A stretch of DNA of 13,997 bases from a bacterium (GCA_028696285.1 JAQVHJ010000014.1:1-13997), one strand, 5' to 3'; counted from the first letter of the stretch, positions 7,299 through 13,595 are shown. Notes: generated by a model not told the origin, from the sequence alone. Numbers and translations: made by a program.

Positions 7299-8267
7299 TT
7301 ATTTTTCCTTGTCTAATTTTTTCAGTTCTAAATCTAGCTTCTCTTGTGTTAAATTAATATAACCGGATTCCGCTACATATTTCTGGCCATCAGTTAATAT
7401 CCATCTGAGAAATTCTACTACTATTTTCTTTTTAGGATAACCATGCGCAACCAGATTTAATTCTCTGGCGGGGGGTGAAGGATACTTTCCTTCTGCAATC
7501 GCATTTACAATCTGATCTCTGTTATTATAGAATTTTTCATCTTCATCAACCTTACCATTATTATTTAAATCAATCGGAATGACAACAAGACCTTCAACGG
7601 GAAGTTTTGTTGATGGATCATAAACATAATTAATATTATTAAATCCAATACCAAACTTATCTTTTCTTACTGCTTCTGCTAAACCGGGATCACCATAAAC
7701 CCCAACTCCATTTAATCCTTCCTGTTTTGTGCCGAGATATTGTGCCCAGACCTGTGCAGCTCCACAAGCATCTGATCTTGTATAAACACCGATCGCTTCT
7801 TTTGAGTTATTCTGAAGAACATCTCCCCAGGTTTTTAATGTTGAATCTACCCAAATCTTTGTAAATTGATCTTTCCTGATACCCTTTTCAAGAATTTCAT
7901 TAATATAAGGATTTTCTGAATTCATTGTAGGTACCACGGCATCTTTTGTTACTGCTACCCACCATGCTCCCTTTTGAACCTCTGCAGGATATATTTCCCT
8001 GGAAACCATTCCCAAATCAACAACCTCTGATAAACAATCTGCCATTCCTTTTCCTGCTCCACCGGCTGCTACTTCAATCCTGATTTCAGGATAGATCTTC
8101 TGAAACTCTTCTGCCCATTTTACTACCATAGGATATAAAGCCCACGCTCCGGAGAGTGTTATTGTCCCCTTCATTTCCCCTGTCTCTTGGTTATCTTGCC
8201 CGGTTCCACATCCTAAAAGCATGATCATTAAGGTTACCCCTAAAATAAAAGCTACCAGTTTCTTCAT
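7299..8267 (-). CDS. pstS: PstS-family phosphate-binding lipoprotein with an EF-hand-like loop
   Basis: This extracytoplasmic solute-binding protein delivers substrate, most likely phosphate, to PstCA. The 322 residues start with a lipoprotein signal peptide whose lipobox is LLGC, making C20 the lipidated residue. The N-terminal ligand segment, SGAWALYPMVVKWAEEF (39-55), is a variant of the usual PstS pattern, and AAGGAGKGMAD (67-77) is a second loop. Residues 233-244 (DLNNNGKVDEDE) match a canonical EF-hand calcium loop, with D233, N235, N237, D241 and E244 at ligand positions. AGGAG at 8276-8280 fixes the start. Phosphate specificity is inferred mainly from the pstCAB neighbours; another oxyanion is possible. 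Confidence 0.85.
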   Translation of the reverse strand: MKKLVAFILGVTLMIMLLGCGTGQDNQETGEMKGTITLSGAWALYPMVVKWAEEFQKIYPEIRIEVAAGGAGKGMADCLSEVVDLGMVSREIYPAEVQKGAWWVAVTKDAVVPTMNSENPYINEILEKGIRKDQFTKIWVDSTLKTWGDVLQNNSKEAIGVYTRSDACGAAQVWAQYLGTKQEGLNGVGVYGDPGLAEAVRKDKFGIGFNNINYVYDPSTKLPVEGLVVIPIDLNNNGKVDEDEKFYNNRDQIVNAIAEGKYPSPPARELNLVAHGYPKKKIVVEFLRWILTDGQKYVAESGYINLTQEKLDLELKKLDKEK

Positions 8268-8293
8268 TCCATCTTCTCCTTTTTATTTTCCAT

Positions 8294-8318
8294 TATTTCT
8301 ATAGAATTAGTCAACTTT
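8294..8318 (-). promoter_or_regulatory. Possible second Rrf2-type operator upstream of pstS
   Basis: The 65-base gap between rrf2 and pstS contains AAAGTTGACT (minus strand, 8309-8318), identical to the left arm of the dyad at the rrf2 promoter, and TAGA at the same offset in the right half. The match is only partial. TTGACT could instead be a -35 element, but no good -10 follows at 16-18 bases. Confidence 0.35.
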
Positions 8319-8332
8319 AAAAACAAAAAAAA

Positions 8333-8788
8333 TTACAAATAACTGAGACCTTTTAAACGCTTTAATAGAGCTTGGGAATCCTTGTCAGGACACATATCAG
8401 ACAAAGTGACTCCCTCTAAAATCTTCGCAATTGAATTGCGAACCTGTTGCATTACTGTACGTAAACCACAGTTTTTTTCTTCAGTACAATGAATGTGAGC
8501 CATCTTACTTACACAATGCAAAGGCGCTAACGGACCATCAATAATTCTTATTATTTCTGCAAATGTGATATTTGAAGGCTCCTTGGCTAATCGATATCCA
8601 CCACCCTTCCCGCTGCGACTCTCTAATAATCCGTGATTCTTCAATTCCAGTAATATCTGATCAAGAAACTTCTTCGGGATCTTCTCCTTCTGTGATATCT
8701 CCTTAATCTGGATGAATTCCTTCTTATAATTACAAGCTAAATCAATCATTGCTCTCAGGGCATATTCGCCTTTCTTTGATAGTTTCAT
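8333..8788 (-). CDS. Rrf2-family transcriptional regulator, Fe-S type
   Basis: A 151-aa winged-helix regulator of the Rrf2/IscR family, beginning with the typical MKLSKKGEYALRAMIDLA. The DNA-binding helices lie within about 25-55, and the wing is around SRSGKGGGYRLAK (57-69). C92, C101 and C107 are in the region where family members ligate an Fe-S cluster, so it probably senses redox or Fe-S status. The spacing differs somewhat from IscR (C92, C98, C104). It is the first gene of the operon, 65 bases before pstS. AGAGGA at good spacing supports the start. Regulation of itself and of phosphate uptake is inferred from position and operator; no PhoB or PhoU is seen. Confidence 0.9.
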   Translation of the reverse strand: MKLSKKGEYALRAMIDLACNYKKEFIQIKEISQKEKIPKKFLDQILLELKNHGLLESRSGKGGGYRLAKEPSNITFAEIIRIIDGPLAPLHCVSKMAHIHCTEEKNCGLRTVMQQVRNSIAKILEGVTLSDMCPDKDSQALLKRLKGLSYL

Positions 8789-8801
8789 CTAAAATTCCTC
8801 T

Positions 8802-8826
8802 AAAGTCTACCAGTTCAGTCAACTTT
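8802..8826 (-). promoter_or_regulatory. IscR type-1-like dyad at the rrf2 promoter
   Basis: An imperfect 25-bp dyad on the minus strand with arms AAAGTTGACT and GGTAGACTTT, directly abutting the -10 hexamer and covering the transcription start. By my count from memory it fits about 20 of 25 positions of the E. coli IscR type-1 pattern (ATASYYGACT arm, RWWWY centre, mirrored arm). Autorepression by the Rrf2 protein is the simplest reading. Confidence 0.55.
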
Positions 8827-8855
8827 ATTATACCATAAGATTTTTAATATGTCAA
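8827..8855 (-). promoter_or_regulatory. Perfect-consensus sigma-70 promoter of the rrf2-pst operon
   Basis: Minus strand TTGACA (8850-8855), a 17-base spacer and TATAAT (8827-8832), with an extended TGG before the -10. Such a strong promoter implies that a repressor must hold it down; the IscR-like dyad next to it is the obvious site. Confidence 0.85.
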
Positions 8856-8863
8856 GGAAAAAA

Positions 8864-8892
8864 AGGGGACAGCCGTTGCAAGGTTGCAAGAT
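8864..8892 (+). repeat. Solo degenerate RAYT-type element end
   Basis: AGGGGACAGCCGTTGCAAGG continuing into TTGCAAGAT. The AGGGGACAGCC core and the two-copy tandem layout (TTGCAAGG, TTGCAAGA) mirror the element ends elsewhere, but the tandem unit itself differs from TGCGATTTT. No matching right end is seen nearby. The rest of 8893-9016 holds only a weak inverted pair, TTGGGAA (8913-8919) and TTCCCAA (8949-8955). Confidence 0.5.
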
Positions 8893-9017
8893 CATTCATA
8901 AATATCTCATTATTGGGAATCGTCAAATTTCATTATTAAAACAGTAGTTTCCCAAAAATTTTTGGATAAAATCGATAATTATTAATATATTGGCAAATAA
9001 TTAACTTCAGGAAGTGA

Positions 9018-9031
9018 AAACCATATGGTTT
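9018..9031. promoter_or_regulatory. 14-bp perfect palindrome upstream of the exporter genes
   Basis: AAACCATATGGTTT is perfectly self-complementary and spans the ATG of the candidate 27-codon ORF. It lies 36 bases before the -35 of the exporter promoter. It could be an operator; its function is not shown by the sequence. Confidence 0.3.
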
Positions 9032-9108
9032 CAAAAAAGGATGAAAATCCTGCATTATTAAAAAAGTTGACAAATACATATTTGTATGTTATATTTGAAT
9101 TATGTTAA
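9025..9108 (+). CDS. Possible 27-codon leader ORF overlapping the exporter ATPase start
   Basis: The ORF starts at ATG 9025 and ends at TAA 9106-9108, so it overlaps the first seven bases of the ATPase gene. AGGAAG (9009-9014) is 10 bases before its ATG, a plausible ribosome site, whereas the ATPase has none. The peptide begins MVSKKDENPALLKKL and ends in a hydrophobic YLYVIFELC stretch; I recognise no family. Translational coupling of this ORF to the ATPase is possible. However, the promoter at 9067-9095 lies inside it, so transcripts from there would exclude it. Chance occurrence is not excluded. Confidence 0.3.
   Translation: MVSKKDENPALLKKLTNTYLYVIFELC
9067..9095 (+). promoter_or_regulatory. 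Sigma-70 promoter of the NatAB-type exporter, predicting a leaderless mRNA
   Basis: TTGACA (9067-9072), 17 bases, TATATT (9090-9095). The ATPase ATG at 9102 is only six bases past the -10, so transcription would start at or next to the start codon. The spacer contains the dyad ATACATATTTGTAT (9074-9087), placed as an operator would be. Confidence 0.65.
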
Positions 9109-9854
9109 AAGTACAGAATCTCTATAAAACATTCGAGCAGAAAAAGAAGGAAAAGATTGAAGCTGTCAGGGATGTTTCATTCAATGTCAATCCCGGGGAA
9201 GTATATGGACTTCTTGGTCCGAACGGCGCAGGAAAAACAACCATTCTAAGAATGATCTCCACGCTTCTAAAGCCTACCCGGGGAGAAATATTTGTAAAGG
9301 AATTTAATACAAAGGATTCTTCTCTGGATGTTAAAAGAAACCTTGGTTTTCTTTCGGGATCAACCGCTCTATATGACAGATTGACAGCGGAAGAAATGGT
9401 AAAATATTTCGGAAATCTGTTCGGCTTGGAAAAACAAATCTTAAATCAGAGAATCGAAGAGATCTTTTCTTTATTAAAAATGAATGAATTCAGGAATATC
9501 CGATGCGGAAAACTTTCAACCGGGATGAAACAGAAAGTATCTATCGCAAGAACGCTGATTAACGATCCCCCTCTTCTGGTCTTAGATGAACCTACCGCGG
9601 GGTTGGATGTTTTATCTGCAAAGAATATTATTGATTTTATTAAAAGAAGTCGGGATAAAGGAAAGGCAATTATTTTTTCCACACATATAATGTCTGAAGC
9701 GGAATACTTATGTGACCGGGTTGGCATTTTACATAAAGGAAAAATTTATTATGAGGGAACGCTATCCGAAATTAAACAAAAATCAAAGGTTGAACATCTC
9801 CAGGATATATTTTTCTTATTAGAGGAACAGGAAAGTGAAAAAACTCCAGCTTAG
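9102..9854 (+). CDS. ABC-2 transporter ATP-binding protein, NatA-like
   Basis: The ATPase subunit of an ABC-2 exporter; NatA relatives drive sodium extrusion, though the substrate here is unknown. The 250 residues contain Walker A GPNGAGKTT (39-47), the NatA-type GFLSGSTALYDRLT segment in place of a normal Q-loop (82-95), signature LSTGM (138-142), Walker B LLVLDEP (158-164, catalytic E163) and H-loop H195. The start is fixed by the family-typical opening MLKVQNLYKTF, yet no Shine-Dalgarno precedes it. Initiation must therefore be leaderless or coupled to the small upstream ORF. Its end overlaps the permease gene by 20 bases. Confidence 0.88.
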   Translation: MLKVQNLYKTFEQKKKEKIEAVRDVSFNVNPGEVYGLLGPNGAGKTTILRMISTLLKPTRGEIFVKEFNTKDSSLDVKRNLGFLSGSTALYDRLTAEEMVKYFGNLFGLEKQILNQRIEEIFSLLKMNEFRNIRCGKLSTGMKQKVSIARTLINDPPLLVLDEPTAGLDVLSAKNIIDFIKRSRDKGKAIIFSTHIMSEAEYLCDRVGILHKGKIYYEGTLSEIKQKSKVEHLQDIFFLLEEQESEKTPA

Positions 9855-11061
9855 AAATATACTATTAATACTTCATAAAGAAATTATCGATATGCTTCGC
9901 GATAAAAGAACAATTATCGGGATGATAGTTGTTCCTATCGTTGTTATGCCTTTACTCTCCTTGGGAATGATGGGGTTAATGATGGCCGAGATGAAAAAAC
10001 TGGAAGAAAAACCGATAATCTTAGGTATATGCGATAATTCAAAAACGAATTTGATTAAATCCTCTTTTGAAGAACCGGATCAAAATGGAAACCAAATGAA
10101 AGTTAAATTTGTTGAAACAGAAGATGAAGAAGTTCTTCGCCAAAAGGTAATTGCAAAAGAGGTAATGATCGGAATAATAATTCCCGAACATTTAGAAGAT
10201 AATCTCAAGGCAAATACAAGCACGCAAATAATTTTAGTATATGACAAATCAAGACCCCAAACAGACGCCATAATGCCAAAAGTTTTAAATATTATCCGAA
10301 ATTTAGGTAATTCAATCCGTGATGAACGATTAAAAAACCTTGGCTTATCGGAAGAATTCATTCATCCTTTAAAATTAGAATATGAAGATCTCGCAACGCC
10401 GAAAAAAATGGGCGCATTCATAATAGGAATGATACTCCCGTATATGCTATTAATCCTTTCCGTCGCAGGGGCGTCAAATCCCGCCATGGATCTTACTGCC
10501 GGAGAAAAGGAGCGAGGAACTCTCGAAACAATCTTAGTCTCGCCGGCGTCCATAGAAGAAATTACCTTCGGGAAATTCTTTACCATCCAATTTGCATCAA
10601 TTATATCAACACTCCTGATACTTCTAAGCTATTTTGTATTTTTAAAAATAGGATTATTTGCCTCAATGGCTGATATCTACCTTAAAATAAATATCCCTTT
10701 GACATCACTTATTCTTATCCTTCTGCTTTTCTTTCCTGCATCAGGAATGTTTAGCGCTATCTTACTTACTCTTTCAATCTTTGCAAAATCATTAAAAGAA
10801 GCACAAAGTTACATGGCACCCATTATGGTCCTGACAATCTTCCCCGCAATGGTATCTCTGCTTCCCGGAATCGAACCATCATTCTTACTTGCAATAATAC
10901 CCGTCGTGAATGTCTCCCTCTCAATAAAAATGATCATTACCGAAGACTTTAATCTCATGCTCTATACCGTTACATTTCTATCTTCCACCATTTACGCCAT
11001 CCTATGCCTCCTCCTCACCATAAACATCTTCAAACGTGAGAGCGTTCTGTTTCGTATTTAG
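9835..11061 (+). CDS. ABC-2 transporter permease, NatB-like
   Basis: The membrane subunit partnering the ATPase. The 408 residues have a first membrane segment at about 26-50, a large extracytoplasmic domain (about 52-195), then roughly five to six further helices to the C-terminus. The hallmark TAGEKERGTLETILVSPAS (about 222-240) is characteristic of NatB permeases. It starts with GTG at 9835, inside the ATPase gene, preceded by GGAACAGGAAA, so translation is coupled. The final codon ATT and the stop TAG (11056-11061) both lie inside the left terminal repeat of element A, so the native end of the gene was replaced on insertion. Na+ export is only the family precedent. Confidence 0.86.
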   Translation: MKKLQLRNILLILHKEIIDMLRDKRTIIGMIVVPIVVMPLLSLGMMGLMMAEMKKLEEKPIILGICDNSKTNLIKSSFEEPDQNGNQMKVKFVETEDEEVLRQKVIAKEVMIGIIIPEHLEDNLKANTSTQIILVYDKSRPQTDAIMPKVLNIIRNLGNSIRDERLKNLGLSEEFIHPLKLEYEDLATPKKMGAFIIGMILPYMLLILSVAGASNPAMDLTAGEKERGTLETILVSPASIEEITFGKFFTIQFASIISTLLILLSYFVFLKIGLFASMADIYLKINIPLTSLILILLLFFPASGMFSAILLTLSIFAKSLKEAQSYMAPIMVLTIFPAMVSLLPGIEPSFLLAIIPVVNVSLSIKMIITEDFNLMLYTVTFLSSTIYAILCLLLTINIFKRESVLFRI

Positions 11062-11091
11062 GGGACAGCCCGTGCGATTTTTGCGATTTTT
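11056..11091 (+). repeat. Left terminal inverted repeat of element A
   Basis: Begins ATTTAGGGGACAGCCCGTGC and runs into two tandem copies of TGCGATTTT. It matches the reverse complement of 12151-12186 over all 36 bases. The TAG at 11059-11061 is the stop of the upstream permease gene. Confidence 0.92.
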
Positions 11092-11215
11092 TTTAGCCTT
11101 TTTTTATTCTGATTCTTTTTAAAAATTAATCACATAAAGATCTTTGTCCAACATACTATTATTTACTTCCATTTATTTATTAAAATACATTTATCATATT
11201 AATATATTTTAATAC

Positions 11216-11240
11216 TTTAGGGGACACCCTTGCGATTTTT
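11216..11240 (+). repeat. Internal left-end copy next to the transposase stop
   Basis: TTTAGGGGACACCCTTGCGA followed by TTTTT. Compared with the outer end it lacks one G (ACACCC for ACAGCCC), has the CTTGCGA variant and has only one 9-mer unit. It starts 160 bp from the outer left end and finishes five bases from the transposase stop codon. Confidence 0.75.
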
Positions 11241-11244
11241 TAAA

Positions 11245-12087
11245 TTATTTTCCGCAGCGTTTTAAATATCTTGTGACAGTTGAGGCACTGCAATTTAATA
11301 TTCGAGATATTTCAGCTTTATTTAAACCTTTTTTATATAGGTTTAAAATAATTCTTTTTTGTTCATCGGATAATTTATTTGTTTTAAATGATTTTTTTAA
11401 AGAATCATACTTACATAATTCAAGAATTTCTCTTTTATTTTTCCCCGCATTTCTTCTTTCCCTGTTGAATTTCTCTATTCTGTTTTTTCTTTTTTCGATG
11501 ACGAGATAATCTTGTTTTTCTCCGATGGCATCGCGGAATAAAGGAAATTGGAAATTTTCCATTTCATATAATCCTTTAATATATTTTTTAATACCATCTT
11601 TACCTGAAAATAAGTTAATTACTTTTACAGTTGGATCTTTTTTCAATCCATGATAAATCGAAGCACTTGAATAATTGTAGTTTTCTTCCTTTTCAACTAT
11701 ATATCCGTCTATAGGGTTTCGATGAATATAGTAAACTACATTCTTTAAATAATTCTGGTTTGCAATAATAAATGAATGGTATCTTTCTTGATAGACATGT
11801 CCGACAAGATTATACTCTTTGTTAAAATATTCAGCATATCTTGTTTCTAATCTATGCAAAATTTCTCCTAACGAGGAATTCCTTCGATAAATTAGAAGAT
11901 GAAAATGGTTTGGCATTAATACATAAGCATTTAAATCAAAATCAAGTTCCGACCATAGCTCTACAAGGTATCTATAAAATACCATATAATCGATATCTCG
12001 TAGAAATATCTTTTCTTTTCTTTCTCCGCGGTTTGTGATGTGGTAGAATTGATCAGGAAGATCAATCCTTGCTGTTCGAGGTGACAT
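11245..12087 (-). CDS. REP-associated tyrosine transposase (RAYT, Y1_Tnp/HUH) with C-terminal HTH
   Basis: A 280-aa single-strand-specific HUH nuclease of the IS200/REP-associated family. The opening RTARIDLPDQFYHITNRG (4-21) is typical of RAYTs. MPNHFHLLI (58-66) gives the metal-binding pair H61 and H63. The following NYLKNVVYYIHRNP (112-125) holds the candidate catalytic tyrosines (Y113, Y119 or Y120). Residues about 238-278 form an added helix-turn-helix of recombinase or sigma-like type (LSDEQKRIILNLYKKGL onward), probably for recognising the repeats. AGGAGG at 12094-12099, six bases before the ATG, is a strong ribosome site, but it can be paired in a hairpin. The ORF appears intact. The element lacks any other gene. 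Confidence 0.92.
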   Translation of the reverse strand: MSPRTARIDLPDQFYHITNRGERKEKIFLRDIDYMVFYRYLVELWSELDFDLNAYVLMPNHFHLLIYRRNSSLGEILHRLETRYAEYFNKEYNLVGHVYQERYHSFIIANQNYLKNVVYYIHRNPIDGYIVEKEENYNYSSASIYHGLKKDPTVKVINLFSGKDGIKKYIKGLYEMENFQFPLFRDAIGEKQDYLVIEKRKNRIEKFNRERRNAGKNKREILELCKYDSLKKSFKTNKLSDEQKRIILNLYKKGLNKAEISRILNCSASTVTRYLKRCGK

Positions 12088-12130
12088 AAGCGTCCTCCTG
12101 TTTTAGTTTTAAGGTTAATGAAGGACGCTT
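12088..12130 (-). promoter_or_regulatory. Hairpin sequestering the transposase Shine-Dalgarno
   Basis: In the minus-strand RNA, AAGCGUCCU (from 12130-12122) pairs perfectly with AGGACGCUU (12096-12088), next to the ATG. Two more pairs (U-G, C-G) extend it to 11 bp and bury five of the six AGGAGG bases. The loop is about 21 bases. Only transcripts starting upstream of 12130, such as read-through from outside, would contain both arms. Confidence 0.6.
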
Positions 12131-12150
12131 TCCCTTTATTCTTCTATATT

Positions 12151-12186
12151 AAAAATCGCAAAAATCGCACGGGCTGTCCCCTAAAT
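12151..12186 (-). repeat. Right terminal inverted repeat of element A
   Basis: Perfect 36-bp partner of 11056-11091, with the CCCGTGCGA variant at both ends. On the minus strand ATT TAG (12186-12181) forms the last codon and stop of hdrB. Confidence 0.92.
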
Positions 12187-13062
12187 TTGTTCAAATTTTT
12201 GTAAAAATTCCTTTGGTCTTATCCTATTCAGTTTGAAGCCGAGGGTATCGGGTGATATTCCCATTGCGAGTCCAAGCAGTTGTGTTATGTAGAGAACGGG
12301 CATGTTGAAGTCTGCTTCGAATTCTTTTAGTATTGCTTTTTGGTTTCCTTCGTACATGATTGAGCAGAATGTGCAGAATAGTACCATTGCATCTGCTTTT
12401 TGTTCGTTAATTCTCTGTAGTTTTTCGTAAGTCATTTTATATGCAAGGTTTTTATCTACACCGAGTATTGCTCCTCCGCAGCATTGGTTTCTGTATGAAT
12501 ATTTTGTTGACTCTGCTCCGGTTACTTTAATTAACTCATCTAGGCTTTTGGGATTTTCAGGATCTTCCCAATGATCATAGGCTTCTGATGGTTTAAAATA
12601 ATGGCACCCGTAATGAGCAGCGATACTGAATCCTGTTAGTGGTTTTACTATCTTTTCCTTAATTTTTTCAATTCCTATGTCTTCAAAAAGAACCCTGGCG
12701 AAATGGCGAATTTTAATTTTTCCTTCTACGGGTTTAAATCCGAGTGTTTTCAATTCATCATTGATTTTATCACGGATATCCTTATGTTCTTTTATTTCCT
12801 TTAATGTTTCTGTAAGAGTTACTGAGCATGCACTGCATAAACAAACGATGTCCAAACCTTTTTCTTCGGCAATTGAAATGTTTTTGGCAGACATGAGCAT
12901 TTGAGAATCGATCTTCACTGATTTTGTCGGGAAGCCGCAGCATGTAAACTCAGGGATATCGACGAGTTCAATTCCAAGAACTTTTGAGATTTCTCTTACG
13001 GACAATTCATAATTTATTCCTCTTACCGGAACGGAACAACCTAAGAATAATGCGTATTTCAT
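12181..13062 (-). CDS. hdrB: Heterodisulfide reductase-type subunit B (HdrB)
   Basis: The catalytic subunit of a soluble HdrABC complex, which in methanogens reduces heterodisulfide and in bacteria acts on less certain acceptors. The 293 residues contain two CCG domains. The first has C9, C41-C42, C76 and C79, fitting CX31CCX33CXXC; the second has C153, C194-C195, C230 and C233. These bind the non-cubane [4Fe-4S] clusters. The length is normal. The ATG overlaps the hdrC stop by four bases (ATGA). The final Ile codon and TAG are contributed by the right end of element A, so the gene was altered only at its extreme 3' end. LldE/GlpC-like proteins were considered, but the HdrA and HdrC neighbours decide the call. 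Confidence 0.9.
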   Translation of the reverse strand: MKYALFLGCSVPVRGINYELSVREISKVLGIELVDIPEFTCCGFPTKSVKIDSQMLMSAKNISIAEEKGLDIVCLCSACSVTLTETLKEIKEHKDIRDKINDELKTLGFKPVEGKIKIRHFARVLFEDIGIEKIKEKIVKPLTGFSIAAHYGCHYFKPSEAYDHWEDPENPKSLDELIKVTGAESTKYSYRNQCCGGAILGVDKNLAYKMTYEKLQRINEQKADAMVLFCTFCSIMYEGNQKAILKEFEADFNMPVLYITQLLGLAMGISPDTLGFKLNRIRPKEFLQKFEQI

Positions 13063-13595
13063 TTCTCACCTTCACTTTTATTTTGAAGATTTGATTTATC
13101 AACATACTCTTCGAGTTTAGTTTCGGAATAGATTTTTTTCACATCAGGTGATTCAGAATTCAATTCAGGTAAACCAAGCTGACTTCGTTTTTTATTAAAG
13201 AATTCATCAACCTCATATAATCTTCCGAATTTAAAAATTTCTGTAACCTGAGCCGTAAATGCCTGATGAATGACGCCTTTAGTCACCGCATAATTTTTCA
13301 ATGCCATGATTAATTCGGTAATCTTTACATCCTGTGGACAACGCTCATAACAATCATAACAAGTTGTGCAATACCAGATTCGATCATCGTTCAGAAGATC
13401 TTCTTCAAGACCTATAATAATTTTCCGAACTATTTGTCTCGGATTAAATGTCGGGTCATCCTGCCAAACAGGGCACGAAACAGTACAAGTTCCGCAAGCG
13501 AAGCATTTCAAAAGGTTCTGTCCTCCGGGGATCTTCATAATCTCATATTTAAGTTTGGGATTGATCTTATCGGACTTTATAACTTTATCTTCCAT
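13059..13595 (-). CDS. hdrC: Heterodisulfide reductase-type subunit C (HdrC)
   Basis: A small ferredoxin-like subunit relaying electrons from HdrA to HdrB. Its 178 residues carry two [4Fe-4S] motifs, CFACGTCTVSCP (C31, C34, C37, C41) and CTTCYDCYERCP (C76, C79, C82, C86). A helical region follows, then a charged C-terminal tail from about 145 that looks poorly structured. AGGAGG overlaps the end of hdrA, five bases before the ATG. The four-base overlap with hdrB and nine-base gap after hdrA show a tight hdrA-hdrC-hdrB operon whose promoter lies outside the window. Confidence 0.92.
   Translation of the reverse strand: MEDKVIKSDKINPKLKYEIMKIPGGQNLLKCFACGTCTVSCPVWQDDPTFNPRQIVRKIIIGLEEDLLNDDRIWYCTTCYDCYERCPQDVKITELIMALKNYAVTKGVIHQAFTAQVTEIFKFGRLYEVDEFFNKKRSQLGLPELNSESPDVKKIYSETKLEEYVDKSNLQNKSEGEK

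Larger units (their letters stand above)
11056..12186. mobile_element. RAYT transposase element (REPtron-like), copy A
   Basis: A 1131-bp unit bounded by perfect 36-bp inverted repeats (11056-11091 and 12151-12186) that encloses one Y1/HUH transposase gene on the minus strand. A third, slightly diverged copy of the left end (11216-11240) lies just after the transposase stop. The 124 bp between the outer and inner left ends (11092-11215) are AT-rich filler with no ORF. The element sits between the convergent genes natB-like and hdrB and supplies the last codon and the stop of both. It is probably the autonomous relative of the 392-bp element B, although B's ends carry a one-base variant. Confidence 0.85.

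Noticed and set aside
11056..12186. Classical DDE insertion sequence
   Set aside because: The encoded protein is a Y1/HUH RAYT with an HFH motif, and no target duplication beyond the TTA/TAA junction is evident.
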